The notes under the pieces were generated by a model. That model saw only the letters and a program-made list of their open reading frames with translations. It was not told where the DNA came from and did no database searches. A stretch of 64,000 nucleotides of DNA from Ruegeria marina (lineage in GTDB: Bacteria > Pseudomonadota > Alphaproteobacteria > Rhodobacterales > Rhodobacteraceae), in the NCBI RefSeq assembly GCF_900101475.1, contig NZ_FMZV01000003.1:335947-399946 (forward strand), read 5' to 3'. Of the stretch, positions 57,246 to 64,000 are shown one piece after another. The translations under genes were made by a program, and so were the position numbers. Numbering within the stretch: the first letter of the stretch is position 1; each line of letters begins with the position of its first letter.

Positions 57246-57659
57246 TTACCAGTCTTCGCGAACGACCACGCGGGTCTTGATCGGCAGTTTCATCGCGGCC
57301 AGGCGCAGGGCCTCGCGGGCGATGTCCTCGCCCACACCGTCGATTTCAAACATCACCCGGCCCGGCTTCACCTTGCAGGCCCAGTAGTCGACCGAACCCT
57401 TACCTTTACCCATCCGAACCTCGGTGGGTTTCGAGGTCACCGGCGTATCCGGGAAGATCCGGATCCAGACGCGGCCCTGACGCTTCATGTGACGCGTCAT
57501 GGCACGGCGGGCGGCCTCGATCTGACGCGCGGTGACGCGCTCGGGTTCAAGTGCCTTCAGGCCGAAAGTGCCGAAGTTCAGGTCGGAACCACCCTTGGCT
57601 TCGCCATGGATACGGCCCTTGAACATCTTGCGGAATTTAGTGCGCTTTGGTTGCAGCAT
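57246..57659 (-). CDS. rplP: 50S ribosomal protein L16
   Basis: L16, 137 residues, with [19 protein letters not shown] and the C-terminal [14 protein letters not shown]. It is followed by a strong terminator instead of rpmC. Confidence 0.98.
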   Translation of the reverse strand: MLQPKRTKFRKMFKGRIHGEAKGGSDLNFGTFGLKALEPERVTARQIEAARRAMTRHMKRQGRVWIRIFPDTPVTSKPTEVRMGKGKGSVDYWACKVKPGRVMFEIDGVGEDIAREALRLAAMKLPIKTRVVVREDW

Positions 57660-57671
57660 CTCTAATCCTCC

Positions 57672-58379
57672 TTAGCGGCGGCCACCGGCGCCACGCGGGG
57701 CCGGACCGTCCTGGAGTTCCTGTGCTTTGCGATCACGCGCCTGCGGGTCGTGCTCCATGATCTCGCCCTTGAAGATCCAGACCTTGATCCCGATGATCCC
57801 GTAGGGAGTCGAGGCTTCGGCCAGGGCGTAGTCGATGTCGGCACGCAGGGTGTGCAGCGGAACGCGGCCTTCGCGGTACCATTCGGTACGGGCGATCTCG
57901 GCACCGCCCAGACGGCCGGCGACGTTCACCCGGATACCCAGGGCACCCATCCGCATGGCGTTCTGCACGGCGCGCTTCATGGCGCGACGGAAGGACACCC
58001 GGCGCTCGAGCTGCTGCGCGATCGACTCGGCGACCAGTTGCGCATCCATCTCGGGCTTGCGGACTTCGACGATGTTCAGGTGCAGTTCGCTGTCGGTGAT
58101 GTTCGCCAGCTTCTTGCGCAGGGTTTCGATGTCTGCGCCTTTCTTGCCGATGATCACGCCCGGACGCGCGGTGTGGATCGTCACGCGGCACTTCTTGTGC
58201 GGACGTTCGATGATCACACGGGCCACGCCGGCCTGTTTGCACTCTTCCTTGATGAACTCGCGGATCTTGAGATCCTCGAGCAGCAGATTGCCGTAGTCCT
58301 TGGTATCTGCGTACCAACGGCTGTCCCAGGTGCGGTTGACCTGAAGGCGCATGCCGATCGGATTGACCTTATGTCCCAT
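57672..58379 (-). CDS. rpsC: 30S ribosomal protein S3
   Basis: S3, 235 residues, with the KH domain [20 protein letters not shown]. Its ATG overlaps the rplV stop by one base. Confidence 0.98.
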   Translation of the reverse strand: MGHKVNPIGMRLQVNRTWDSRWYADTKDYGNLLLEDLKIREFIKEECKQAGVARVIIERPHKKCRVTIHTARPGVIIGKKGADIETLRKKLANITDSELHLNIVEVRKPEMDAQLVAESIAQQLERRVSFRRAMKRAVQNAMRMGALGIRVNVAGRLGGAEIARTEWYREGRVPLHTLRADIDYALAEASTPYGIIGIKVWIFKGEIMEHDPQARDRKAQELQDGPAPRGAGGRR

Positions 58380-58759
58380 TAGGCTTGCTCCTCTACCTGA
58401 CGCACCTTGATCGTGAGTTCCGAGAACGGCTTCATGATTTTGCCGAACCGGCCACGTGCCCGGGGACGACCGCGCTTCATGATCAGGTTCTTGCCCACAT
58501 AGGCCTCGGCGACGATCAGTTCATCGACGTCCAGGTTGTGGTTGTTCTCGGCGTTCGCGATTGCGGACTGAAGGCATTTCTTCACGTCCTGCGCGATCCG
58601 CTTGTTCGAGAAGGTGAGATCGGTCAGCGCCTTCTCGACCTTTTTGCCACGGATCATCTGAGCCACCAGGTTCAGTTTCTGCGGGGAAGTACGGAGCATG
58701 CGCAGTTTTGCCATTGCTTCGTTGTCTGCCACGCGGCGGGGGTTCTTTTCCTTGCCCAT
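58379..58759 (-). CDS. rplV: 50S ribosomal protein L22
   Basis: L22, 126 residues. [19 protein letters not shown] and the C-terminal [17 protein letters not shown] exit-tunnel loop are present. Confidence 0.98.
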   Translation of the reverse strand: MGKEKNPRRVADNEAMAKLRMLRTSPQKLNLVAQMIRGKKVEKALTDLTFSNKRIAQDVKKCLQSAIANAENNHNLDVDELIVAEAYVGKNLIMKRGRPRARGRFGKIMKPFSELTIKVRQVEEQA

Positions 58760-58762
58760 GAC

Positions 58763-59041
58763 TTACTTCCGCTTCGCTTTTTTGTCCGCCGCATGGCCAT
58801 AGTAGGTCCGGGTCGGCGAGTATTCACCGAACTTCTGACCGATCATGTCCTCGGAGACGTTGACGGGGATATGCTTCTGGCCGTTGTACACACCAAAGGT
58901 CAGACCCACGAACTGGGGCAGAATGGTGGAACGACGCGACCAGATCTTGATGACTTCGTTGCGGCCCGACTCGCGCGCTGCTGCTGCCTTTTTCAAGACA
59001 TAAGCATCGACGAAAGGACCCTTCCAAACAGAGCGAGACAT
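58763..59041 (-). CDS. rpsS: 30S ribosomal protein S19
   Basis: S19, 92 residues, beginning [18 protein letters not shown]. It is 3 bp from rplB and rplV on either side. Confidence 0.98.
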   Translation of the reverse strand: MSRSVWKGPFVDAYVLKKAAAARESGRNEVIKIWSRRSTILPQFVGLTFGVYNGQKHIPVNVSEDMIGQKFGEYSPTRTYYGHAADKKAKRK

Positions 59042-59044
59042 TGC

Positions 59045-59887
59045 TTAACGCCCTTTCTTCTTGGCGTGACGCGAGCGGATAATCAGCTTTTGCGACGCTT
59101 TGTTCTTGTTCCGGGTACGGGTACCCTTGGTGTCCTTGCCCCACGGGGTCACCGGCGTACGGCCACCCGAGGTGCGGCCCTCACCACCACCGTGCGGGTG
59201 GTCGATCGGGTTCATTGCAACACCGCGGACCGACGGGCGGATGCCCTTGTGGCGCATGCGGCCGGCTTTACCGTAGTTCTGGTTCGAGTTGTCGGGGTTC
59301 GACACGGCACCGACGGTGGCCATGCATTCCTGACGCACCATGCGCAATTCGCCCGAGCTCAGGCGGATCTGGGCGTAACCGCCATCGCGGCCCACGAACT
59401 GGGCGTAGGTGCCGGCGGCACGTGCGATCTGACCGCCCTTGCCGGGCTTCATCTCGATGTTGTGCACGATGGTACCGATCGGCATGCCCGAGAAGGGCAT
59501 CGCGTTGCCCGGCTTGATGTCGGCCTTGGCCGACGCGATGACCTGGTCACCGACTGCCAGACGCTGCGGTGCGAGGATATAGGCCTGTTCGCCATCCTCG
59601 TACTTGACCAGCGCGATGAATGCGGTCCGGTTCGGATCGTACTCGATCCGCTCGACGGTGGCCGCCACATCGAATTTGTTCCGTTTGAAGTCAACGATCC
59701 GGTAGAGGCGTTTTGCCCCACCACCGCGGCGACGCGAGGTGATCCGTCCGGTGTTGTTCCGGCCGCCCGATTTCGTCAGACCCTCGGTGAGGGATTTGAC
59801 GGGGCGTCCTTTCCAGAGCTCCGAACGGTCGATCAGCACCAGCCCGCGCTGGCCCGGCGTCGTCGGCTTATACGACTTGAGTGCCAT
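59045..59887 (-). CDS. rplB: 50S ribosomal protein L2
   Basis: L2, 280 residues, the peptidyl-transferase-centre protein. [20 protein letters not shown] is diagnostic. It is cut off from rplW by a DUF1254/DUF1214 gene, so it probably has its own promoter in 59888-60129. Confidence 0.98.
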   Translation of the reverse strand: MALKSYKPTTPGQRGLVLIDRSELWKGRPVKSLTEGLTKSGGRNNTGRITSRRRGGGAKRLYRIVDFKRNKFDVAATVERIEYDPNRTAFIALVKYEDGEQAYILAPQRLAVGDQVIASAKADIKPGNAMPFSGMPIGTIVHNIEMKPGKGGQIARAAGTYAQFVGRDGGYAQIRLSSGELRMVRQECMATVGAVSNPDNSNQNYGKAGRMRHKGIRPSVRGVAMNPIDHPHGGGEGRTSGGRTPVTPWGKDTKGTRTRNKNKASQKLIIRSRHAKKKGR

Positions 59888-59999
59888 GCTTTCTGTCTTC
59901 CGTTTAGCGTGCAGCGGGTGATCCCGCCGCTATGTTTGAGGCCCCCGTAGGTGCCAGTGGTATAGGGCCCCGAAGGTCCCCGGTTACAAAAACCATGCA

Positions 60000-60019
60000 C
60001 CCCGGGACGAATCCCGGGG
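60000..60019 (-). terminator. Weak hairpin downstream of the DUF1254 gene
   Basis: An 8-bp stem (ccccggga / tcccgggg) with loop cgaa, followed on the minus strand by TGCATGGTTTTTG. It may terminate the DUF1254 transcript before rplB. Confidence 0.45.
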
Positions 60020-60129
60020 CGCAAGATTGGGAGCGTGTAACAGGGTTGGGGGTGGGTGTCTAGCCTCCAGGTCGCATCAATGGAGCTTTGGATGAGGCCG
60101 TTTCAGCCTTGGCGGATGATTCAGTCTGA

Positions 60130-61188
60130 TCAGTCCGACTTTTCGACACCAGGGAATGTCCAGCTTCCGTCACGAATGGACGAATCGGGCCGGTACAGGC
60201 GAACCGTATAGTTCCACCCATCCGTCAATGGAATGCAATTCACCCGGGATGCGTCTTCGCAGCCGCCAAGGTTGACCGTCATGGAGCCGTCTGCATTTTT
60301 TTGGCCGGACTGACTGTTGATGTTGTAAGTCCCCTTGCTGTTCTTCTCGAAGAACCCGTTCTTATTATACACACTTACCGACCAGAACGCTTTGACTGGC
60401 ACGTCTTTCGGAACCTCGATGTGATAACTGCCAACCGGCAGTTTCGGATTGAATGTCAGATAATACGCGTCCTTCTCCGGCAGACCGCCCCACCCGAAAG
60501 CCGCACCGAGCAGATGCGCGGTCGCGTTCGTGTCTTCCCTGGTGCCGAAAGCGCCCTCCGAATTCGGCATGAAATTCGACACTTTCAGCAGGAGATCCCG
60601 AAGTTCTTCATACGACTTTTCGTCATAGTTCGGTGGACTGTACGGCTTTGACGACGCCGCTTCGATTGCGAACTTGTCCTGGAGCTCATTTGCCTTCTTG
60701 ATATCCGCCGGATCACTGGAATCGACAAGCGTTCTGAAGGCGACCAGTACATAATCGGTGTCAAATTCTTCCTTGGTCAAATCATGCGTGCCGGGTTCGT
60801 AGAAGACCTTGTTGATATATTCGTCTTCGTTGACGATCATCGCCGAGTTGTACCGCCCCTCCGCGTCCGGCATCACAAGCTTGGCACCTTCGCTGATGTC
60901 AACAACCGCAAAGCTGTATAGCGTATCGCGGTTCATGCGGATCACCGACTGCTTGTCGAGCGGCGTCGGTTCGCGGAAACTCCGCAGCTTGTTGATCCCG
61001 CCAGTCATCTTCAGAATCCGCTCGAACTGGCCTGCGGTTTCCGCACGGACGTAGTTGTTGATGTTTACGGGAATGGTTTGGCCGGCAAGATGCGCGGACA
61101 TCCGATCGACATTCGGCTGGTCTGCCCAACTTGCAATCGGCGTGGCGGCCACTGCAAGAGCCAGCGTAAATCTGAAGTATTTTGTCAT
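60130..61188 (-). CDS. DUF1254/DUF1214 secreted protein within the S10 operon
   Basis: A 352-residue protein with a signal peptide (1-22, ending IASWA). A DUF1254-type N-terminal half (RMNRDTLYSFAVVDISEGA) is followed by a DUF1214-type C-terminal half (PVKAFWSVSVYNKNGFF ... TYNINSQSGQ). It probably acts outside the cytoplasm; no function is established. It sits between rplW, which has its own terminator, and rplB, and looks like an insertion into the operon. Confidence 0.82.
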   Translation of the reverse strand: MTKYFRFTLALAVAATPIASWADQPNVDRMSAHLAGQTIPVNINNYVRAETAGQFERILKMTGGINKLRSFREPTPLDKQSVIRMNRDTLYSFAVVDISEGAKLVMPDAEGRYNSAMIVNEDEYINKVFYEPGTHDLTKEEFDTDYVLVAFRTLVDSSDPADIKKANELQDKFAIEAASSKPYSPPNYDEKSYEELRDLLLKVSNFMPNSEGAFGTREDTNATAHLLGAAFGWGGLPEKDAYYLTFNPKLPVGSYHIEVPKDVPVKAFWSVSVYNKNGFFEKNSKGTYNINSQSGQKNADGSMTVNLGGCEDASRVNCIPLTDGWNYTVRLYRPDSSIRDGSWTFPGVEKSD

Positions 61189-61385
61189 GACCTTAACTCC
61201 TAATCCAACATTTGGCTAAAAATCGCTCGCTTCCCATCTCCAAAATTAACACAGAAAAAAATGCACACGGCAAGGAAACTCCTCCGCCCCGAACGGATGC
61301 CATGCCTGCTCGCTCCATCAAATCCTGACGCCTGCGCAGCTGCGGGCCCGAGCTCTGCCAATCAGCCGAAAGGATCAACAAAAAT

Positions 61386-61411
61386 ACCCCGGCCTGTTAC
61401 CAGGCCGGGGT
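61386..61411 (-). terminator. Rho-independent terminator after rplW
   Basis: An 11-bp stem (accccggcctg / caggccggggt) with loop ttac, followed by a T-run on the minus strand. It separates the first part of the S10 operon from the DUF1254 gene. Confidence 0.9.
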
Positions 61412-61452
61412 CTTTGGATTTGCGCGGGGTGAAACTTCACCCCACCAGCCGA

Positions 61453-61749
61453 TCAGAGACCGGTGGACACGTCGATGGTGTTACCCTCTTCCAGGGTCAC
61501 ATAGGCTTTCTTCACGTCTTTCCGCTTGCCCAGCTGGCCGCGGAAACGCTTGACCTTGCCCTTGGTGACGGTGGTGTTGACCGCCTTCACCTTGACACCG
61601 AAGAGAGCCTCGACGGCTTCCTTGATCTGCGGTTTGTTGCTGTCGATCGCCACTTCAAACACCACGGCGCCGTTTTCGGATGCCATGGTCGATTTCTCGG
61701 TGATGATCGGCTTGCGGATCACGTCGTAGTGTTGTGCCTTCGCGCTCAT
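61453..61749 (-). CDS. rplW: 50S ribosomal protein L23
   Basis: L23, 98 residues, with [18 protein letters not shown]. It overlaps rplD by 4 bp and ends before a terminator rather than running into rplB. Confidence 0.98.
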   Translation of the reverse strand: MSAKAQHYDVIRKPIITEKSTMASENGAVVFEVAIDSNKPQIKEAVEALFGVKVKAVNTTVTKGKVKRFRGQLGKRKDVKKAYVTLEEGNTIDVSTGL

Positions 61750-62363
61750 TTCAGACGAGCCTCCAGTGCTTCGACAGCCGCCTTCGTGAGCACCAGGGTG
61801 TCACGCTTGAGGATGTCATAGACGTTTGCGCCCATCGACGGCAGGATATCCAAACCTTCGATGTTGCGGGCGGCGCGGGCGAACCCTTCGTTGACCGCGG
61901 CGCCGTCGATGATCAGCGCACGCTTCCAGCCGAGGTTCTTGACCTGCTTGGCCAGAGCCGAGGTCTTGCCTTCGGATTCGGCTGCTTCGATCACGACCAG
62001 TTCACCTGCCTTGGCCTTGGCCGACAGGGCATGACGCAGGCCGAGGGCGCGGAACTTTTTGGTCAGTTCATGACCGTGCGACCGCGGGGTCGGGCCCTTG
62101 TAGACGCCACCGTGACGGAAGGTCGGCGCCTTGCGGGAGCCGTGGCGCGCGCCACCGGTGCCCTTCTGGCGGTAGATCTTCTTGGTCGAATAGCTGACCT
62201 CGGACTTGGTCAGAACCTTGTGGGTACCGGCCTGCGCATTGTTGCGCTGCCAGCGAACCACGCGGTGCAGGATGTCCGCACGCGGTTCCAGCCCGAACAG
62301 GGCTTCGTCCAGATCGATGTCACCGGCCTTGGAGCCGTCGAGTTTGATCACATCGAGTTTCAT
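61746..62363 (-). CDS. rplD: 50S ribosomal protein L4
   Basis: L4, 205 residues. [20 protein letters not shown] is the tunnel-loop signature. It overlaps rplC by 4 bp. Confidence 0.98.
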   Translation of the reverse strand: MKLDVIKLDGSKAGDIDLDEALFGLEPRADILHRVVRWQRNNAQAGTHKVLTKSEVSYSTKKIYRQKGTGGARHGSRKAPTFRHGGVYKGPTPRSHGHELTKKFRALGLRHALSAKAKAGELVVIEAAESEGKTSALAKQVKNLGWKRALIIDGAAVNEGFARAARNIEGLDILPSMGANVYDILKRDTLVLTKAAVEALEARLK

Positions 62364-63085
62364 GCTTCACCCCCTTCGGCGGGCGCTTCGGCAACAGGTG
62401 CTTCGATTGCGGCCGATTTCACAGCAGCCGGGAAAGGCAGGCCTTCCGGTGCTTTCTTCTTGACGGCGTCCTTGACGGTGACCCAGCCAGCCTTCGGACC
62501 GGGCACGGCGCCCTTGATGAAGACCAGGCCACGCTCGGCGTCGGTTTTCACGACTTCGAGGTTCTGGGTGGTGACACGGGCGGCACCCATGTGACCGGCC
62601 ATCTTCTTGCCCTTGAACACGCGGCCCGGGTCCTGACACTGACCGGTGGAGCCGTGCGAACGGTGGCTGATCGACACGCCGTGCGAGGCGCGCAGACCAC
62701 CGAAGTTGTGGCGCTTCATGGCACCGGCGAAACCCTTACCAATCGAGGTGCCCGACACGTCGACCTTCTGGCCGGCGAGGAAGTGCTCAGCCGAGATCTC
62801 GGCGCCAACTTCGATCAGCGCGTCCTCGGACACGCGGAACTCGGCCAGCTTGCGCTTGGGCTCGACCTTCTGTGCGGCGAAATGGCCGCGCATGGCCTTG
62901 GACACGCGCTTGATCTTGGGGGTGCCTGCACCCAGCTGAACGGCGGTATAGCCGTCCTTCTCGGTGGTGCGCTGGGCGACGACCTGCAGGTTGTCCAGCT
63001 GGAGAACGGTCACAGGGATCTGCTTGCCGTCTTCCATGAACAGCCGGGTCATGCCGACTTTCTTTGCGATAATACCGGAACGCAT
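62360..63085 (-). CDS. rplC: 50S ribosomal protein L3
   Basis: L3, 241 residues, with [16 protein letters not shown] and [20 protein letters not shown]. The Ala-rich tail is typical in this group. Confidence 0.98.
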   Translation of the reverse strand: MRSGIIAKKVGMTRLFMEDGKQIPVTVLQLDNLQVVAQRTTEKDGYTAVQLGAGTPKIKRVSKAMRGHFAAQKVEPKRKLAEFRVSEDALIEVGAEISAEHFLAGQKVDVSGTSIGKGFAGAMKRHNFGGLRASHGVSISHRSHGSTGQCQDPGRVFKGKKMAGHMGAARVTTQNLEVVKTDAERGLVFIKGAVPGPKAGWVTVKDAVKKKAPEGLPFPAAVKSAAIEAPVAEAPAEGGEA

Positions 63086-63101
63086 TCTTTACCCTCCGAT
63101 C

Positions 63102-63416
63102 TTACGACTGCAGCTTGATCTCGACATCCACGCCGGCGGCGAGGTCGAGCTTCATCAGCGCGTCCACCGTCTGCGGGGTCGGATCAACGATATCCAGGAG
63201 CCGCTTGTGGGTGCGGATCTCGAACTGGTCACGGCTTTTCTTGTCGACGTGAGGGCCACGGAGAACCGTGAACTTCTCGATCTTGTTCGGGAGCGGGATC
63301 GGCCCGCGAACCTGCGCACCGGTGCGCTTGGCAGTATTGACGATCTCTTGCGTGCTGGCGTCCAGAACGCGATAGTCAAATGCCTTCAGCCGGATACGGA
63401 TATTTTGGCTTTGCAT
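63102..63416 (-). CDS. rpsJ: 30S ribosomal protein S10
   Basis: S10, 104 residues, beginning [20 protein letters not shown]. It is the first gene of the S10 operon; a start two codons earlier (MTMQSQ) is also possible. Confidence 0.98.
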   Translation of the reverse strand: MQSQNIRIRLKAFDYRVLDASTQEIVNTAKRTGAQVRGPIPLPNKIEKFTVLRGPHVDKKSRDQFEIRTHKRLLDIVDPTPQTVDALMKLDLAAGVDVEIKLQS

Positions 63417-63622
63417 TGTCATGCCTTTTTGTCAGGCGTTGGGGTTGAGAGGAGGACAGGCGCTCATCGCCAACCCTCGTCGAACCCAAACGGCGGGAAT
63501 CATCCCGCCGTCACATTCTCATGGAGAACCCGCGCTCCATACTAGGGGACGGGGCGCGTGGCAAGGGAGAAATACCCTGCTGCAACAGGTCTCCGCAAGT
63601 TTTCGCTGCGGGATGCGGGTCC

Positions 63623-63645
63623 GAGATTTTTCGGCGAAAAATCTC
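63623..63645. repeat. Palindrome with 10-bp arms
   Basis: gagatttttc / gaaaaatctc, loop ggc, perfect. It is related in style to the palindrome at 63731 and to the boxC-boxB hairpins. Confidence 0.6.
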
Positions 63646-63670
63646 CGGGTGCGTGGTCCCGGCGGGTGAG

Positions 63671-63698
63671 AAAAAGGCCGCCCCGGTGGGGCGGCCTT
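63671..63698 (-). terminator. Rho-independent terminator of tuf
   Basis: An 11-bp stem (aaggccgcccc / ggggcggcctt) with a 3-nt loop, T-run on the minus strand. Confidence 0.85.
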
Positions 63699-63730
63699 CG
63701 CTTTGGTGTGTCACCGTGTTGCTTCCGGCA

Positions 63731-63749
63731 GATTTTCCTCCGGAAAATC
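63731..63749. repeat. Palindrome gattttcc/ggaaaatc
   Basis: Arms of 8 bp around tcc, with outer ggcag/ctgcc also able to pair. It shares the GATTTT...AAAATC style of the other palindromes. Confidence 0.55.
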
Positions 63750-63780
63750 GCCTGCCGCAACCAGGCGCGGCAAGCGCGCC

Positions 63781-64000
63781 TTATTCGATGATTTTGGAAA
63801 CCACGCCGGCGCCGACGGTGCGGCCGCCTTCGCGGATGGCGAAGCGCAGGCCGTCTTCCATCGCGATCGGCGCGATCAGCTCGACGGTGAAGCCCACGTT
63901 GTCGCCCGGCATCACCATCTCGGTGCCTTCGGCCAGCGTCACGGTCCCGGTCACGTCGGTGGTCCGGAAGTAGAACTGCGGACGGTAGTTCGCGAAGAAC
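63781..64000 (-). CDS. tuf: Elongation factor Tu (C-terminal part)
   Basis: The last 72 codons of EF-Tu; the gene runs off the window's right edge. The C-terminal [20 protein letters not shown] and [15 protein letters not shown] are unmistakable. A terminator lies 83 bp after the stop. Confidence 0.97.
   Translation of the reverse strand, partial: FFANYRPQFYFRTTDVTGTVTLAEGTEMVMPGDNVGFTVELIAPIAMEDGLRFAIREGGRTVGAGVVSKIIE

Larger units (their letters stand above)
63423..63780. other. Gap between tuf and rpsJ with palindromes
   Basis: About 360 bp without a credible gene. It holds the tuf terminator, two perfect palindromes (63623-63645 and 63731-63749) of the same style, and the presumed promoter and leader of rpsJ. 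Confidence 0.75.

Noticed and set aside
58385..59950. Plus-strand open frame of 521 codons opposite rplV, rpsS and rplB
   Set aside because: Three conserved ribosomal proteins lie on the other strand; shadow frame.

Overview
The window looks like chromosomal DNA of a roseobacter-type alphaproteobacterium (order Rhodobacterales). The evidence is a GC-rich sequence, a complete aerobic benzoyl-CoA (box) cluster, a TRAP transporter, a BztABCD/Aap-type amino acid ABC transporter, an MbfA iron protein behind an Irr-type ICE box, and the gene order yidC-MOSC-yihA-argB. No prophage, insertion sequence, CRISPR array or rRNA was seen.

Layout. (1) 1-3227: a TRAP transporter operon (SBP, small permease, large permease). 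(2) 3297-13848: the box pathway for aerobic benzoate breakdown: a feruloyl-CoA-synthase-like ligase, benzoate-CoA ligase, an alpha/beta hydrolase, a DUF309 protein, boxC, boxB, a small four-cysteine protein, boxA and the regulator boxR. Six copies of a shared 14-bp motif lie in the control regions and are probably BoxR operators. (3) 13928-33624: mixed housekeeping and regulatory genes, including a YcaQ-like protein, a LacI regulator, tRNA-Arg(CCU), an AEC transporter, mbfA with divergent tetR, rpsO, an RTX-repeat protein, a frameshifted LysR gene, an AidB-like acyl-CoA dehydrogenase, ttcA, an EAL protein, yidC-MOSC-yihA, argB, and a desaturase/ferredoxin/SixA trio. (4) 33669-38108: the bzt amino acid ABC transporter on the minus strand. 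(5) 38304-43585: ATP12 chaperone, HAD phosphatase, RluC/D, RarA and a DegP-like protease. (6) 43751-64000: the str/S10/spc/alpha ribosomal supercluster, all minus strand, from tuf (cut by the window edge) to rplQ.

How it works together. The TRAP system may import an aromatic acid (inference). Bcl activates benzoate to benzoyl-CoA, BoxAB forms the 2,3-epoxide, and BoxC opens and cleaves the ring. BoxR, an XRE-shikimate-kinase fusion, probably senses benzoyl-CoA and controls the operons. The ribosomal supercluster is interrupted three times: a DUF1254/DUF1214 gene between rplW and rplB, a five-gene block plus terminator between rplP and rpmC, and a DUF1127 gene flanked by hairpins between rpmD and rplO.

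Most interesting leads: the six-site BoxR-type motif, the 58-residue C-x2-C-x2-C-x3-C protein coupled to boxA, tandem hairpins between boxC and boxB, the ICE box at mbfA, and the segmented ribosomal operons.
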